From Rhodohalobacter mucosus (lineage in GTDB: Bacteria; Bacteroidota; Rhodothermia; Balneolales; Balneolaceae), in the NCBI RefSeq assembly GCF_003150675.1, contig NZ_QGGB01000007.1, forward strand, positions 124,001 through 188,000: a stretch of 64,000 nucleotides of DNA. The letters run 5' to 3'. The notes under the pieces are model-generated. The model searched no databases. It saw nothing but the letters and a program-made list of their open reading frames with translations, and was not told the DNA's origin. Below are positions 33,864 to 42,582 of this stretch, piece after piece (positions within the stretch are counted from its first letter, which is position 1; each line of letters starts with the position of its first letter). The position numbers and the translations under genes were made by a program.

Positions 33864-36518
33864 TCAAAAACTGACAGAAATCTTAAAAGAGGGCTGAAAT
33901 CCCAGGTCAAGAACATCAACCGGTATGGGACTCAGGCGGGGCACAGGTTGTGTGTCATCAAAATTAAATGCGTAATCGCGGTACCAAACATTGTCGTTGT
34001 CGAGCAGATTATAAAGTGTAATTTCTGCCTTAATATTGGTGTTTCCGGCCGTTACAGCGTAAGAGATTCCCGCGTCAAGGCGCCGGTAGGAATCAAGTCG
34101 CCGCGTTGTGGTGTCACTGCCGAATGTATAGAGTTTATTTGGCGCTCCGCTCATCATAAGCCAGGAGAAATACAGATTTGGGCCATTATTTACAGAGTAT
34201 TCGGCCGTGGCCGTGTATGTGTGGGTTCGATCCCAATCGGCAAAGAATGGCTCCCCTTCAAGAAGAAATGGGTTGGTAAAGGTCATTTCTGAGAGTACAT
34301 ATGTGTGCGTAAGCCTTAAGCGGTTCAAACTATTACGAAGCAGAAGCTCGATGCCCCGTGCTTCTCCGTTATTTTGATAAAACCAGGGAGTTTCTGAGAA
34401 TGTGTTTGCAAGCGATCGGGTATTTAATTCATGACTTCTCAGATTTTCGTACTCTTTCAGGTAGGCTTCAGCCTGAAGGTAAAACCAGGATGCAGGGGTA
34501 AATGAAAAGCCTGCAAGATATTGATCCGATGCAGCTGGTGGCTGGTTTGCGGTCGAAAGTGTCCAGACATCAGCGGTTGTATTATTCTGGAGGGTTACTT
34601 TATGAAGGAACTGAATATTTCTTGAATACCCGGCGTAAAGCTTCAGTTGTGAAACCGGAAGTAAGGTGAGCTTCCCCCGGGGGGCATAATAAAAATCTTT
34701 ACCCAGTGTGTAGTAGTGTGTGCGTATTCCTGCCTGCAGCTCCAGAAATGAAAATGGTTTCCACCGATTTTGAAGATAAAAATCTGCCAGATGCGCTCCC
34801 GTTTCGCTTGAATAAGATGGGCGGTCAAAAGATTGTTCACTGTATTCGGCATAATAGTAGTTCCAGTTTGCACCGATATTCAGCGTAAGATTGGTCAGGT
34901 TTAGCTGAACATCCTGATGCATGCGAAATTCATTCATTGCGCTTCGGTTAAGGAAAGGATATGCAAAAACCAATACAGACTCAGAACCACCTGAATCGGA
35001 GATCCGGCTGTAAATAAAATCATCCTTCCCAAAATCAGTTGTATAAGCGCTAAGGCCTAATAGAGTGGAACTGAAGAGCGATCTGCTCAGTTCTCGTTCA
35101 TACCTCATGCTTGCAAGTGCATTGAACCACTCATTGCGCGACTCGATATCTTCTAATACAAATCTGCTGTCAGCTGAAAGTGATCTCGTCTGCCGCTGGG
35201 CGGTTTGAGATATGTTGTTACCTCCAAAATATCCGCTGAGTATTAGCCTGTCAGCTTGTTTGCCTTCCAGATAGAGCTTACCGTGCAGATCATAAAAATG
35301 AGCCGACTGATCGCCGGGCTCTACAACGTCATTGGTAAAATCGGGCTGATCTCCGGGCACTTTTCTTGGCCGCTCAATATTGAGTCCCCATCGGATCAGT
35401 TCCGGATTGTTGAACCAGGAAATCTGGTCCAGATAGGAGGTTCTTGCAGACAGGAGCCAGCTGCCGCGGTTTCCCAGCGGACCATTCAGTGTGCCATTGA
35501 TGCTTGTATTGCTGATTCCTGCACTTATTTCAGTTTGGTTCATTGATCCTGTACGGGTAATCAGGTTCAGTGTGCCGCCGGTAGGTGTGTCGATTTGAGC
35601 AGGGGATACACCGTAGTAAAAACCTGCCGATTGAATGGCATCGGGATTAAAACTGTCGAGCAGCCCAAACAGATGGCTCTGATTGAAGATGCTCATACCG
35701 TCCAGTAGTACCCTGAAACCGTCCGGAGTTGATCCCCGAATGTTGAGCCCGTTGTTGATAGCTGCACTTTTGGATACGGCCGGGAGGCTCTGAAGAGCCC
35801 TGATGGAATTTGCTTCACCCAGCGGGCTGAAGCGTGCTGCATCCAAAAGCCCGGAAAGCAGTGAATCAGACGGATTGTATCCTGTAAATCCGGATATCAC
35901 GATCTCCTTTCCCGTATAAGAGGTGGGTGAAAGTCTTACGGTTAAATCGTTGACGATGGGCGTTTCAGCGGGCTTGACGGTTAGAGTGCGTTTCTCAAAA
36001 CCAAGGTATGAAACAGTAAGTGTCAGGGAATCGCCGGGAGATCTTTCCCGAATGTTAAAAATTCCGGAAGTATTCGTTGTTACGCCCTTCAGATTTCCAT
36101 CGATCTGCCAGCTTACAGTGGCGAATGGAAGCCTTTCCCCGGTACTTGCATCTACTACCTGTCCGTTGATGCTTACAGATCTTGATCTGTTACTTTCTGA
36201 GTGGAACCTGACCAGCAATACCTGCTTGCGATCATCGTCAACTACAGCATCTATATTCTGCTCTTTAAGACGGCTTGTAAGACGGTTAAGTATGTCGGTT
36301 GTATCACCTGAGGTCGAAAAATCCAGGGTTATCCCTGCCACTTGCGATTCGCGATACAGAAAGTAATACCCTGTCTCTTCCTGAATGGAAATAAGAATTT
36401 TTTTAAGGGGAGCAGGGTCCGGAGAGCCATTTGATTGACTATATGCAGAGGACGGCAGTAAAACAAAAAAGATAAGCAGATATACTGCCCATCCCCGGAA
36501 TTCTGGCTTAGTCGTCAT
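33864..36518 (-). CDS. TonB-dependent outer-membrane receptor with STN and carboxypeptidase-like domains
   Basis: An outer-membrane importer of 884 residues. After the signal peptide (cleavage near AYSQ) comes an STN signalling domain (KKILISIQEETGYYFLYRESQVAG... to ~110), as found in receptors that signal to FecR. A carboxypeptidase-regulatory-like domain (INGQVVDASTGERLPFATVSW) follows, then the plug (GLNIRGSTPDGFRVLLDGMSIFNQ) and a beta-barrel ending in PSFKISVSF, the C-terminal phenylalanine that marks outer-membrane insertion. No SusD partner follows. It is the last gene of the ECF-lipoprotein-FecR operon, so it is likely the sensor; the ligand is unknown. Confidence 0.93.
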   Translation of the reverse strand: MTTKPEFRGWAVYLLIFFVLLPSSAYSQSNGSPDPAPLKKILISIQEETGYYFLYRESQVAGITLDFSTSGDTTDILNRLTSRLKEQNIDAVVDDDRKQVLLVRFHSESNRSRSVSINGQVVDASTGERLPFATVSWQIDGNLKGVTTNTSGIFNIRERSPGDSLTLTVSYLGFEKRTLTVKPAETPIVNDLTVRLSPTSYTGKEIVISGFTGYNPSDSLLSGLLDAARFSPLGEANSIRALQSLPAVSKSAAINNGLNIRGSTPDGFRVLLDGMSIFNQSHLFGLLDSFNPDAIQSAGFYYGVSPAQIDTPTGGTLNLITRTGSMNQTEISAGISNTSINGTLNGPLGNRGSWLLSARTSYLDQISWFNNPELIRWGLNIERPRKVPGDQPDFTNDVVEPGDQSAHFYDLHGKLYLEGKQADRLILSGYFGGNNISQTAQRQTRSLSADSRFVLEDIESRNEWFNALASMRYERELSRSLFSSTLLGLSAYTTDFGKDDFIYSRISDSGGSESVLVFAYPFLNRSAMNEFRMHQDVQLNLTNLTLNIGANWNYYYAEYSEQSFDRPSYSSETGAHLADFYLQNRWKPFSFLELQAGIRTHYYTLGKDFYYAPRGKLTLLPVSQLKLYAGYSRNIQFLHKVTLQNNTTADVWTLSTANQPPAASDQYLAGFSFTPASWFYLQAEAYLKEYENLRSHELNTRSLANTFSETPWFYQNNGEARGIELLLRNSLNRLRLTHTYVLSEMTFTNPFLLEGEPFFADWDRTHTYTATAEYSVNNGPNLYFSWLMMSGAPNKLYTFGSDTTTRRLDSYRRLDAGISYAVTAGNTNIKAEITLYNLLDNDNVWYRDYAFNFDDTQPVPRLSPIPVDVLDLGFQPSFKISVSF

Positions 36519-36565
36519 AGCTTATACGAGTGCCCCTTTCGCTGCTGTTATAGTTTTATTGACCG

Positions 36566-37564
36566 TCAATTTACCCTGAATTCATACTCTCCGCTATCTG
36601 TTTCAATGAAACTGCCGCCAAGAACGGTGCCAAGATCCCTGAGGGTTTGTTCCCGGTTGTCAAGCATCACCGAGCCTCCCAAAAGTTCATTTTCAAGAGA
36701 TGAGGGTACATCTATGCGAATGCCGTAGTGAAATTCAAGTTCATTGAGAATATCGTTAAGAGCGCGGTTACGGAAGGTGAGGCGGTTCTGTGTCCACTCT
36801 GTTATTTCGTCAGCGTTCGAGGTAAAAGGACCACTCAAAGTTAGAGCATCCGTAATCTCAGCTGCCTGTCCCGGTTCAAGGACGACCTCTTCGCTTGATT
36901 CTGTGTTAGCAAAACGAACTGATCCTTCAATCAGATCCACTCTTGTCCGGTCATCCCTCTCATAGAGGTTAAATCGGGTTCCCAAAACGGTTACCTCACC
37001 CCGTCCGGCTAAGACGCTAAACTCCCTGGAAGTGTTTCTTGAAACTGAAAATAGAGCCTCACCGTCGAGCCTGTACAGTTGTTTATTTTCAGAAAGGGAT
37101 ATTTCGTATATGGAAGAGTTGGGCCGCAGTGTAACCAACGATCCGTCAGTCAATTCAACTACCCGGACAGAGGTATCGGCGGAAGCAAGAAGCTCAGGGC
37201 CGGACTCCCTGATGAGCATGACCGTAATCAAGGATGAAACTACAAGCAGCAAAACCGCAGCCGCTGCTTTAAACCACAAGCTTCCTGTATCAAATGGCAA
37301 TATACGGGCATTCCTTCCTGTCCTTTCGTTGGTTTCCGATGTGACGTTAATTTCAGACTGAAGCTGCTCCCAGACACGATCTTTGCCTGTGATTGTAACG
37401 GAAGATTCCAGCCGGTCAAATTCCTCTTTGGATGTTTTGAGAAGGCGGTAGAGCGGATCCTGTATCTCACCGGCCGACACAGCCCCTTCAAGCATCCTGG
37501 AATGAGCTTGTGCAAGCACTCTGTCGGGGCTGTTTTCCGGTAATATGTCGGTATTTTCGGTCAT
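36566..37564 (-). CDS. FecR-family anti-sigma factor
   Basis: Controls the neighbouring ECF sigma factor in response to the TonB receptor. It has 332 residues: a cytosolic N-terminal part (about 1-100), one membrane helix (FKAAAAVLLLVVSSLITVMLI, about 106-127), and a periplasmic FecR domain with DGSLVTLRPNSSI, VTVLGTRFNLYERDD and VDLIEGSVRF, plus a C-terminal domain (NDILNELEFHYGIRID). It lies between the DUF5666-like lipoprotein (27-bp gap) and the TonB receptor (47-bp gap) and is cotranscribed. Confidence 0.93.
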   Translation of the reverse strand: MTENTDILPENSPDRVLAQAHSRMLEGAVSAGEIQDPLYRLLKTSKEEFDRLESSVTITGKDRVWEQLQSEINVTSETNERTGRNARILPFDTGSLWFKAAAAVLLLVVSSLITVMLIRESGPELLASADTSVRVVELTDGSLVTLRPNSSIYEISLSENKQLYRLDGEALFSVSRNTSREFSVLAGRGEVTVLGTRFNLYERDDRTRVDLIEGSVRFANTESSEEVVLEPGQAAEITDALTLSGPFTSNADEITEWTQNRLTFRNRALNDILNELEFHYGIRIDVPSSLENELLGGSVMLDNREQTLRDLGTVLGGSFIETDSGEYEFRVN

Positions 37565-37591
37565 TCCTGCTTTACTTGTGCCTATAGTCTG

Positions 37592-39265
37592 TTAGTCGTC
37601 TCCTTCCCCTTCACCTTCATCATCGTCATCATCATCGCTCTCATCAAATTCTACCTGGAGAGCAATCCATAAGTTGTTGGAAGAATCAAAGTAGATAGTT
37701 GCTGCAGCCTCTACGTTGATTCCTTGTGAAAGTGCGGTTTCCACATCCTGCAGGGTTGCGATTTTGTCCGGATTGATCACAGTTTCGTCTGTGATTTTGA
37801 TCGTCTTTCCGCTTAGAACGGTGAAGGTATTATCGGTACCGTCAACAGATACAACCGGTTCATCAATTTCCTGTACATTGTACGTAAATTCCACTTCCTC
37901 AACGATGAGCCTGCCCGTTGTTGTTTCAACAACGAATTTTCCATCAGCAAATACGGGTAGGCTGTCTTCAATAGCATTCTGTACTTCCTGGAGGGATAAG
38001 AAATCACTGTCGTCATCAATTTCTGAGGTTTCAGTCAGATAATAAGTATCACCCGACTGAACGGTGAAGGCATTGTCGTTCAGGTTCACCGATAGTATGG
38101 CTTCTTCAAACTCGTTGGAATCATCTTCAAATTCCACTTCAGAGGCTGTCCAAAGGTTCTCGCTCTCTTGATCTCTGATATAATCACCCTCCGCTTTAAC
38201 GCGATTGTTTTCGCTGAGTGCAGCTGCCACCTCCTGCAGTGAAAAGTAGTCACCGTCATCTTCAATCAAGGTTTCTGCTGTCAACCTGATTCTTTGTCCG
38301 TTCGCAAGGACAAAAATATTCTGAGTCAGATTCACTTCGGCAATCCGCCCTTCAAACTCATCATCATCAAAAACGGTGCCTTTATCCAGGCGGACCCGGA
38401 AAACATCAAAAAAGTTTCGAAATTTTAGCAGTGCTGTACCATCGCCTGCAAACTCAAGTGTTCCGTTTACGATCTTGGTACCTTCAGATGCAGATCCGTT
38501 TTCTCTTATTGTGGATTCATAGCTGAGAGCTCCGGTTACTCCCGATCTGAAATTCCTGTTAGCTTCCACATTCTCTTTGTTGATGGAGACATTCAGAAAA
38601 TTCATATCCAGTATATACTCTCTTTCGAGACGGCTTCCGTCTGGTTGAATGATCGAGAAAAATCCCTCCCCCGAGTGAATGCCATCGATCAGTAAATTCG
38701 GACTTGCACCTGATATCCCGTCAATGAAAAAGCGGTCAACCCGTGAAAAAACGGAGAGCTTGTCTGTGGTTTCAATGCTTCCTGATTTAGAGGATAAAAA
38801 TTCTACGGATTCAATGGAGCTGAAATTTTCGACAGGATTTTCAATCAGGTTGCCCTGGCTGTTTCTGAATGTGTAGGTAAGTGAAACATCACTGCTCACC
38901 TGCTGACTACCGATCACTTCTTCTTTAACGTACCCCACATTATGCTTTCCTGTGACAGGATCATATGAATAACTGTAGTTCTGCAGGTTCGTTTCAGATC
39001 TCAGGGAAAGAATGGAGGGGCCTTGCCGCAATCCTTCAGCATCAGGAACCGCAAAAGCTTCTGTAAAGTTGGAGAGTACTCCGTTCTCGCTTTCTGAAAC
39101 AGATTCACCGATAATCTGTCCGGCAATTCTGAATTCGTTTTCATTTACCGGCAAGGCGCCATTATTGAGGTTATCAATTGTGCATGCATGCAGCAGAATG
39201 GCTGCTGAAGCCAGTAAAAGCGGGAAAATAAATGAGTTGAACCGTATTTTGGTTGATTGCATCAT
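37592..39265 (-). CDS. Lipoprotein with DUF5666-like repeats and an acidic tail
   Basis: A 557-residue surface lipoprotein (lipobox ILLHAC, Cys28). The N-terminal half is a beta-rich domain of unknown kind. The C-terminal half has three repeats of about 75-80 residues, each shaped 'V-x-L-x-x-N-x-F-x-V-x-x-G-x-x-x-x-L-T-x-x-T-x-I-x-D-D-x-D-(Y/F)-(F/L)-S-L-Q-E-V', as in DUF5666 domains. It ends in DESDDDDDDEGEGEGDD. It sits between an ECF sigma factor and FecR, a place where a ligand-binding or sensing partner would fit (inference). The acidic tail recalls the two Asp-rich lipoproteins at 29-31 kb, though the domains differ. Confidence 0.78.
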   Translation of the reverse strand: MMQSTKIRFNSFIFPLLLASAAILLHACTIDNLNNGALPVNENEFRIAGQIIGESVSESENGVLSNFTEAFAVPDAEGLRQGPSILSLRSETNLQNYSYSYDPVTGKHNVGYVKEEVIGSQQVSSDVSLTYTFRNSQGNLIENPVENFSSIESVEFLSSKSGSIETTDKLSVFSRVDRFFIDGISGASPNLLIDGIHSGEGFFSIIQPDGSRLEREYILDMNFLNVSINKENVEANRNFRSGVTGALSYESTIRENGSASEGTKIVNGTLEFAGDGTALLKFRNFFDVFRVRLDKGTVFDDDEFEGRIAEVNLTQNIFVLANGQRIRLTAETLIEDDGDYFSLQEVAAALSENNRVKAEGDYIRDQESENLWTASEVEFEDDSNEFEEAILSVNLNDNAFTVQSGDTYYLTETSEIDDDSDFLSLQEVQNAIEDSLPVFADGKFVVETTTGRLIVEEVEFTYNVQEIDEPVVSVDGTDNTFTVLSGKTIKITDETVINPDKIATLQDVETALSQGINVEAAATIYFDSSNNLWIALQVEFDESDDDDDDEGEGEGDD

Positions 39266-39349
39266 GTTTCTGAATCAGGATATTAATATCGCGTCTACCT
39301 TAAGTACAGATGAAGGGGCAGTGTCCCCCTAATGCCAAGGACAAATTTA

Positions 39350-39976
39350 TTACAAAAATCGATTCAAAATTTCGTCACCGTAAACTGTTTTAAGGCCTTC
39401 TCGTATATCTCTGAATGCAAGCGCCATATGGTTTTCAACGGTTTTAATACTGATGCCTATTGTTTCTGCAGTCTCCTTGTAGGTAAACTCTTTCATAAAA
39501 CAGAGCTGAAAAACGGTTCCGCGCTTTTCAGGCATAGCAACAATTAATCGCTGAATCTGATTAAGCAGCTCCCTGTGCTCCATTTCTTTTTCCGTAGTTT
39601 TTGCTGAACCGGAAGCTGAATCCTCAGCAGGGTCTGTATTTTGGTCAAACTTTGAATGATACTCAATGTGGTTTAACATTCTGGTGTAGGCTATGCGAAA
39701 AAGAAAGGCTCTCAATGATTTGGTTTCATCAATCGTGTTTCTTTTTTCCCATATCATCAAAAAAGCTCGTTGTGTGAGATCCTGTGCCTCATCATGATTC
39801 ATGCCCCGGCTTATCAGAAAGCGATAAACGGGCTCATAATGACGATCAAAAAATGTTTCAAAAGCTTTCTGATCACCCTTCCTTATCGCAATCGATAATT
39901 CGCGATCGTCCAGTTCGCCGCTTTTTGAAAGAGCGAGAATCAGGAAAACAGATTCTATTCCGGGCAGGTGTAGCAC
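39350..39976 (-). CDS. ECF-type RNA polymerase sigma factor (FecI-like)
   Basis: A sigma-70 family extracytoplasmic-function factor of 208 residues. Region 2 is DRHYEPVYRFLISRGMNHDEAQDLTQRAFLMIWEKR and region 4 is MPEKRGTVFQLCFMKEFTYKETAETIGISIKTVENHM. The only canonical start is GTG at 39976, which adds ~25 unusual residues before LDDRELSIAIRKGDQ; a CTG just before DDRELS would give the family's normal N-terminus. It heads the operon with the lipoprotein, FecR and receptor and probably activates its own operon. Confidence 0.9.
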   Translation of the reverse strand: MLHLPGIESVFLILALSKSGELDDRELSIAIRKGDQKAFETFFDRHYEPVYRFLISRGMNHDEAQDLTQRAFLMIWEKRNTIDETKSLRAFLFRIAYTRMLNHIEYHSKFDQNTDPAEDSASGSAKTTEKEMEHRELLNQIQRLIVAMPEKRGTVFQLCFMKEFTYKETAETIGISIKTVENHMALAFRDIREGLKTVYGDEILNRFL

Positions 39977-40199
39977 GTGTGTAGGTTTGGCTTATGTTGC
40001 TAAAAAAATAAAATCTACACTATTTTTTTGTGTAACTGCAAATAAAGCTGATAGAATGATATGCAGTAGCGATTGACCTCTTTTGATTTTCAGTTTTATC
40101 ATGTGCAGACAGACTCAATACAAGGCTTCAGAAATTTCTATCTCTTTACTCTGAACCACATTATATTTGACAACATTTTTAACGTAACGGAGTGTAAGT

Positions 40200-41870
40200 T
40201 TGAGCGATCAGAAGATTATTTTTTCGATGGTTGGGGTAAGTAAGGTCTACAAACCGAACAAAACGGTATTGAAAGACATCTACCTCTCATTTTTCTATGG
40301 CGCCAAGATCGGTGTTCTTGGTTTAAACGGTGCAGGGAAAAGTACATTATTGAGGATTATTGCCGGAGAGGACGAAGATTATCTTGGAGAGATTTCGCGG
40401 CAGAAGGGAATTTCGTTCGGCTATCTTTCACAGGAACCACAGCTCGATGATTCCAAAACGGTAAAAGAGATTGTGGAAGAAGGTGTGCAGGAAACCATAA
40501 ATCTGATTAAGGAATATGAAGCCGTAAATGAGGGTTTCAGCGATCCGGATGCCGATTTTGATGCACTTATTGAAAAGCAAACAAAACTTCAGGAGAAGAT
40601 AGACAGGATAGGGGCGTGGGATATCGATTCGAAACTTGAACAGGCAATGGATGCACTGCGGTGTCCGCCGGGCGATACAAGTATAGAGGTGCTTTCGGGC
40701 GGTGAGCGGCGAAGAGTAGCGCTCTGCAGGCTGCTTCTTAAAAAGCCCGATGTTCTCTTGCTCGACGAACCTACCAACCATCTGGACGCGGAGTCAGTAG
40801 GCTGGCTGGAACAGCATCTGGGCCGCTATGAAGGAACCGTTATCGCCGTAACCCATGATCGCTATTTTCTGGATAATGTGGCGGGATGGATCCTGGAGCT
40901 CGACCGGGGTGAAGGTATACCGTTTAAGGGTAATTACACTTCATGGCTGGAACAAAAGCAAGAGCGGCTGGCTGTAGAGGAAAAACAGGAGTCGAAGCGC
41001 CAGAAAACACTGAAACAGGAGCTGGAGTGGATACGGCAAAACCCTAAAGGGAGGCGCGCGAAGAGTAAAGCAAGAATAAATTCCTATGAGGAGCTTCTTT
41101 CAGAAGAGCATCAAAAAGTGCGTGATGAGATGGAAATATTTATTCCTGCGGGCCCCAGGCTTGGCGATAAGGTGATTGTTGCCGACCACGTTAGCAAAGG
41201 GTATGGTAATAAACTGCTGGTAGAAGAGATGAATTTCGATCTGCCTCCCGGAGGTATTGTTGGAGTGATCGGTCCGAACGGTGCGGGTAAAACCACTCTT
41301 TTCAAAATGATTACCGGCGAAGTAAAACCTGACAGCGGAACCATTTCAATCGGAGATACGGTAAAATTGGGATATGTGGACCAGAAACGTCCGCTCGATC
41401 CATCCAAGTCCATTTGGGAGGAGATATCGGGAGGCCAGGATTTGATTAAACTGGGAAATCGTGAGGTAAACTCAAGGGCCTATGTGGCACGATTTAATTT
41501 CAGCGGGGGGGATCAGCAGAAAAAGGTCAATGAAATATCAGGTGGTGAACGAAACCGGGTGCACCTGGCAAAAATGCTTAAGGAGGGGGCCAACGTGCTG
41601 TTGCTGGATGAGCCTACCAACGACCTCGATGTAAATACGTTGCGGGCGCTGGAAGAAGCCATGCTCGAATTTGCAGGTTGTGTTGTTGTTATTTCGCATG
41701 ATCGTTGGTTTCTCGACCGTGTTGCAACCCACATACTCGCTTTCGAGGGGAACAGCCAGGTTTATTGGTTTGAGGGCAATTACCAGGAATATGAGGAAAA
41801 CAAACGTCAACGGTTGGGAATTGATGAAGATCAACCGGTTCGGATCAAGTATAAAAAGCTAACGAGATAG
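40200..41870 (+). CDS. ettA: Energy-dependent translational throttle protein EttA (ABC-F)
   Basis: An ABC-F ATPase that binds the ribosomal E site and modulates the first elongation step according to ATP:ADP. The 556 residues hold two ATP-binding cassettes: Walker A GLNGAGKST (41-49) and GPNGAGKTT, signature LSGGERRRVALCRLLL and ISGGERNRVHLAKML, both with LLLDEPTN(H/D)LD. The arm and linker (EYEAVNEGFSDPDADFDALIEKQTKLQEK; AKSKARINSYEELL) match EttA specifically. The start is TTG at 40200, giving MSDQKIIFSMVGVSK. Confidence 0.96.
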   Translation: MSDQKIIFSMVGVSKVYKPNKTVLKDIYLSFFYGAKIGVLGLNGAGKSTLLRIIAGEDEDYLGEISRQKGISFGYLSQEPQLDDSKTVKEIVEEGVQETINLIKEYEAVNEGFSDPDADFDALIEKQTKLQEKIDRIGAWDIDSKLEQAMDALRCPPGDTSIEVLSGGERRRVALCRLLLKKPDVLLLDEPTNHLDAESVGWLEQHLGRYEGTVIAVTHDRYFLDNVAGWILELDRGEGIPFKGNYTSWLEQKQERLAVEEKQESKRQKTLKQELEWIRQNPKGRRAKSKARINSYEELLSEEHQKVRDEMEIFIPAGPRLGDKVIVADHVSKGYGNKLLVEEMNFDLPPGGIVGVIGPNGAGKTTLFKMITGEVKPDSGTISIGDTVKLGYVDQKRPLDPSKSIWEEISGGQDLIKLGNREVNSRAYVARFNFSGGDQQKKVNEISGGERNRVHLAKMLKEGANVLLLDEPTNDLDVNTLRALEEAMLEFAGCVVVISHDRWFLDRVATHILAFEGNSQVYWFEGNYQEYEENKRQRLGIDEDQPVRIKYKKLTR

Positions 41871-42063
41871 GCATTGAAAGCGCGCTGCTCGATTCTCTGA
41901 GGGATTGGCATTTTTTTTGGATCCCGCAGAAGAGTCACAATGATAACATTCGGAGTCTCGCAGATTGGATTTCTGAAGAGGGAAATGTGCTTTAGGTTGA
42001 TTTTTCAAAAATCTGCGAAAGCACCTGAAGCGCAATATCAGGCCGGATTTGCAGATAACTATC

Positions 42064-42495
42064 TTAAAGGCCGATTAACCTGAATAACAGGTACATCCCC
42101 AGAATGGATTTCAGGCTCCATAGAAGGGTCCGCCAGCGATTGGATGAGACCAGCTTTTTCGCAATGCTCTCTTTGTATCCCCCGGCCAGTTTTTCATGCA
42201 GGGGTACCTGGATAAAAAAGGTTATGAGCCATACCAAAACGACCACTCCAAGGCCTATTCGGTGCAACATCAAATAAGGAATGGTGCTGAGTGAGAGTAA
42301 AATCGAAGATCCTAGCTCAACCAGCATCACGGGAACCACGACAATCGATATTCTGGATTTGTGGAAGCTCATCCATGTTGAATAACTTTTCTTTTCAAAG
42401 CCGTGAAAAGCCGGGTAGTGCACAATCTGGACTGTCCATATCAACCCGCATAAAAAAAAGCTGCTGAACAGATTAAGAATCAGGGTGAGTTCCAC
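42064..42495 (-). CDS. Four-helix integral membrane protein of unknown function
   Basis: A 143-residue membrane protein that I do not recognise as a named family. It has four hydrophobic helices: ILNLFSSFFLCGLIWTVQIV, VVVPVMLVELGSSILLSL, IGLGVVVLVWLITFFI and LWSLKSILGMYLLFRLIGL. Conserved-looking features are WTVQIVHYPAF at the end of helix 1 and FIQVPLHEKLAGGY after helix 3, which recall DUF1772-type proteins. It starts at a GTG (42495), divergent from aspS by 87 bp. Confidence 0.7.
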   Translation of the reverse strand: MELTLILNLFSSFFLCGLIWTVQIVHYPAFHGFEKKSYSTWMSFHKSRISIVVVPVMLVELGSSILLSLSTIPYLMLHRIGLGVVVLVWLITFFIQVPLHEKLAGGYKESIAKKLVSSNRWRTLLWSLKSILGMYLLFRLIGL

Positions 42496-42582
42496 AGTGA
42501 GGTAAGCGAATGGTTTCAGGATTCTGTATTTTTACCGTCTTGAATAGGAAACGACTTTATAAGCACTAAATCAATATATTTT

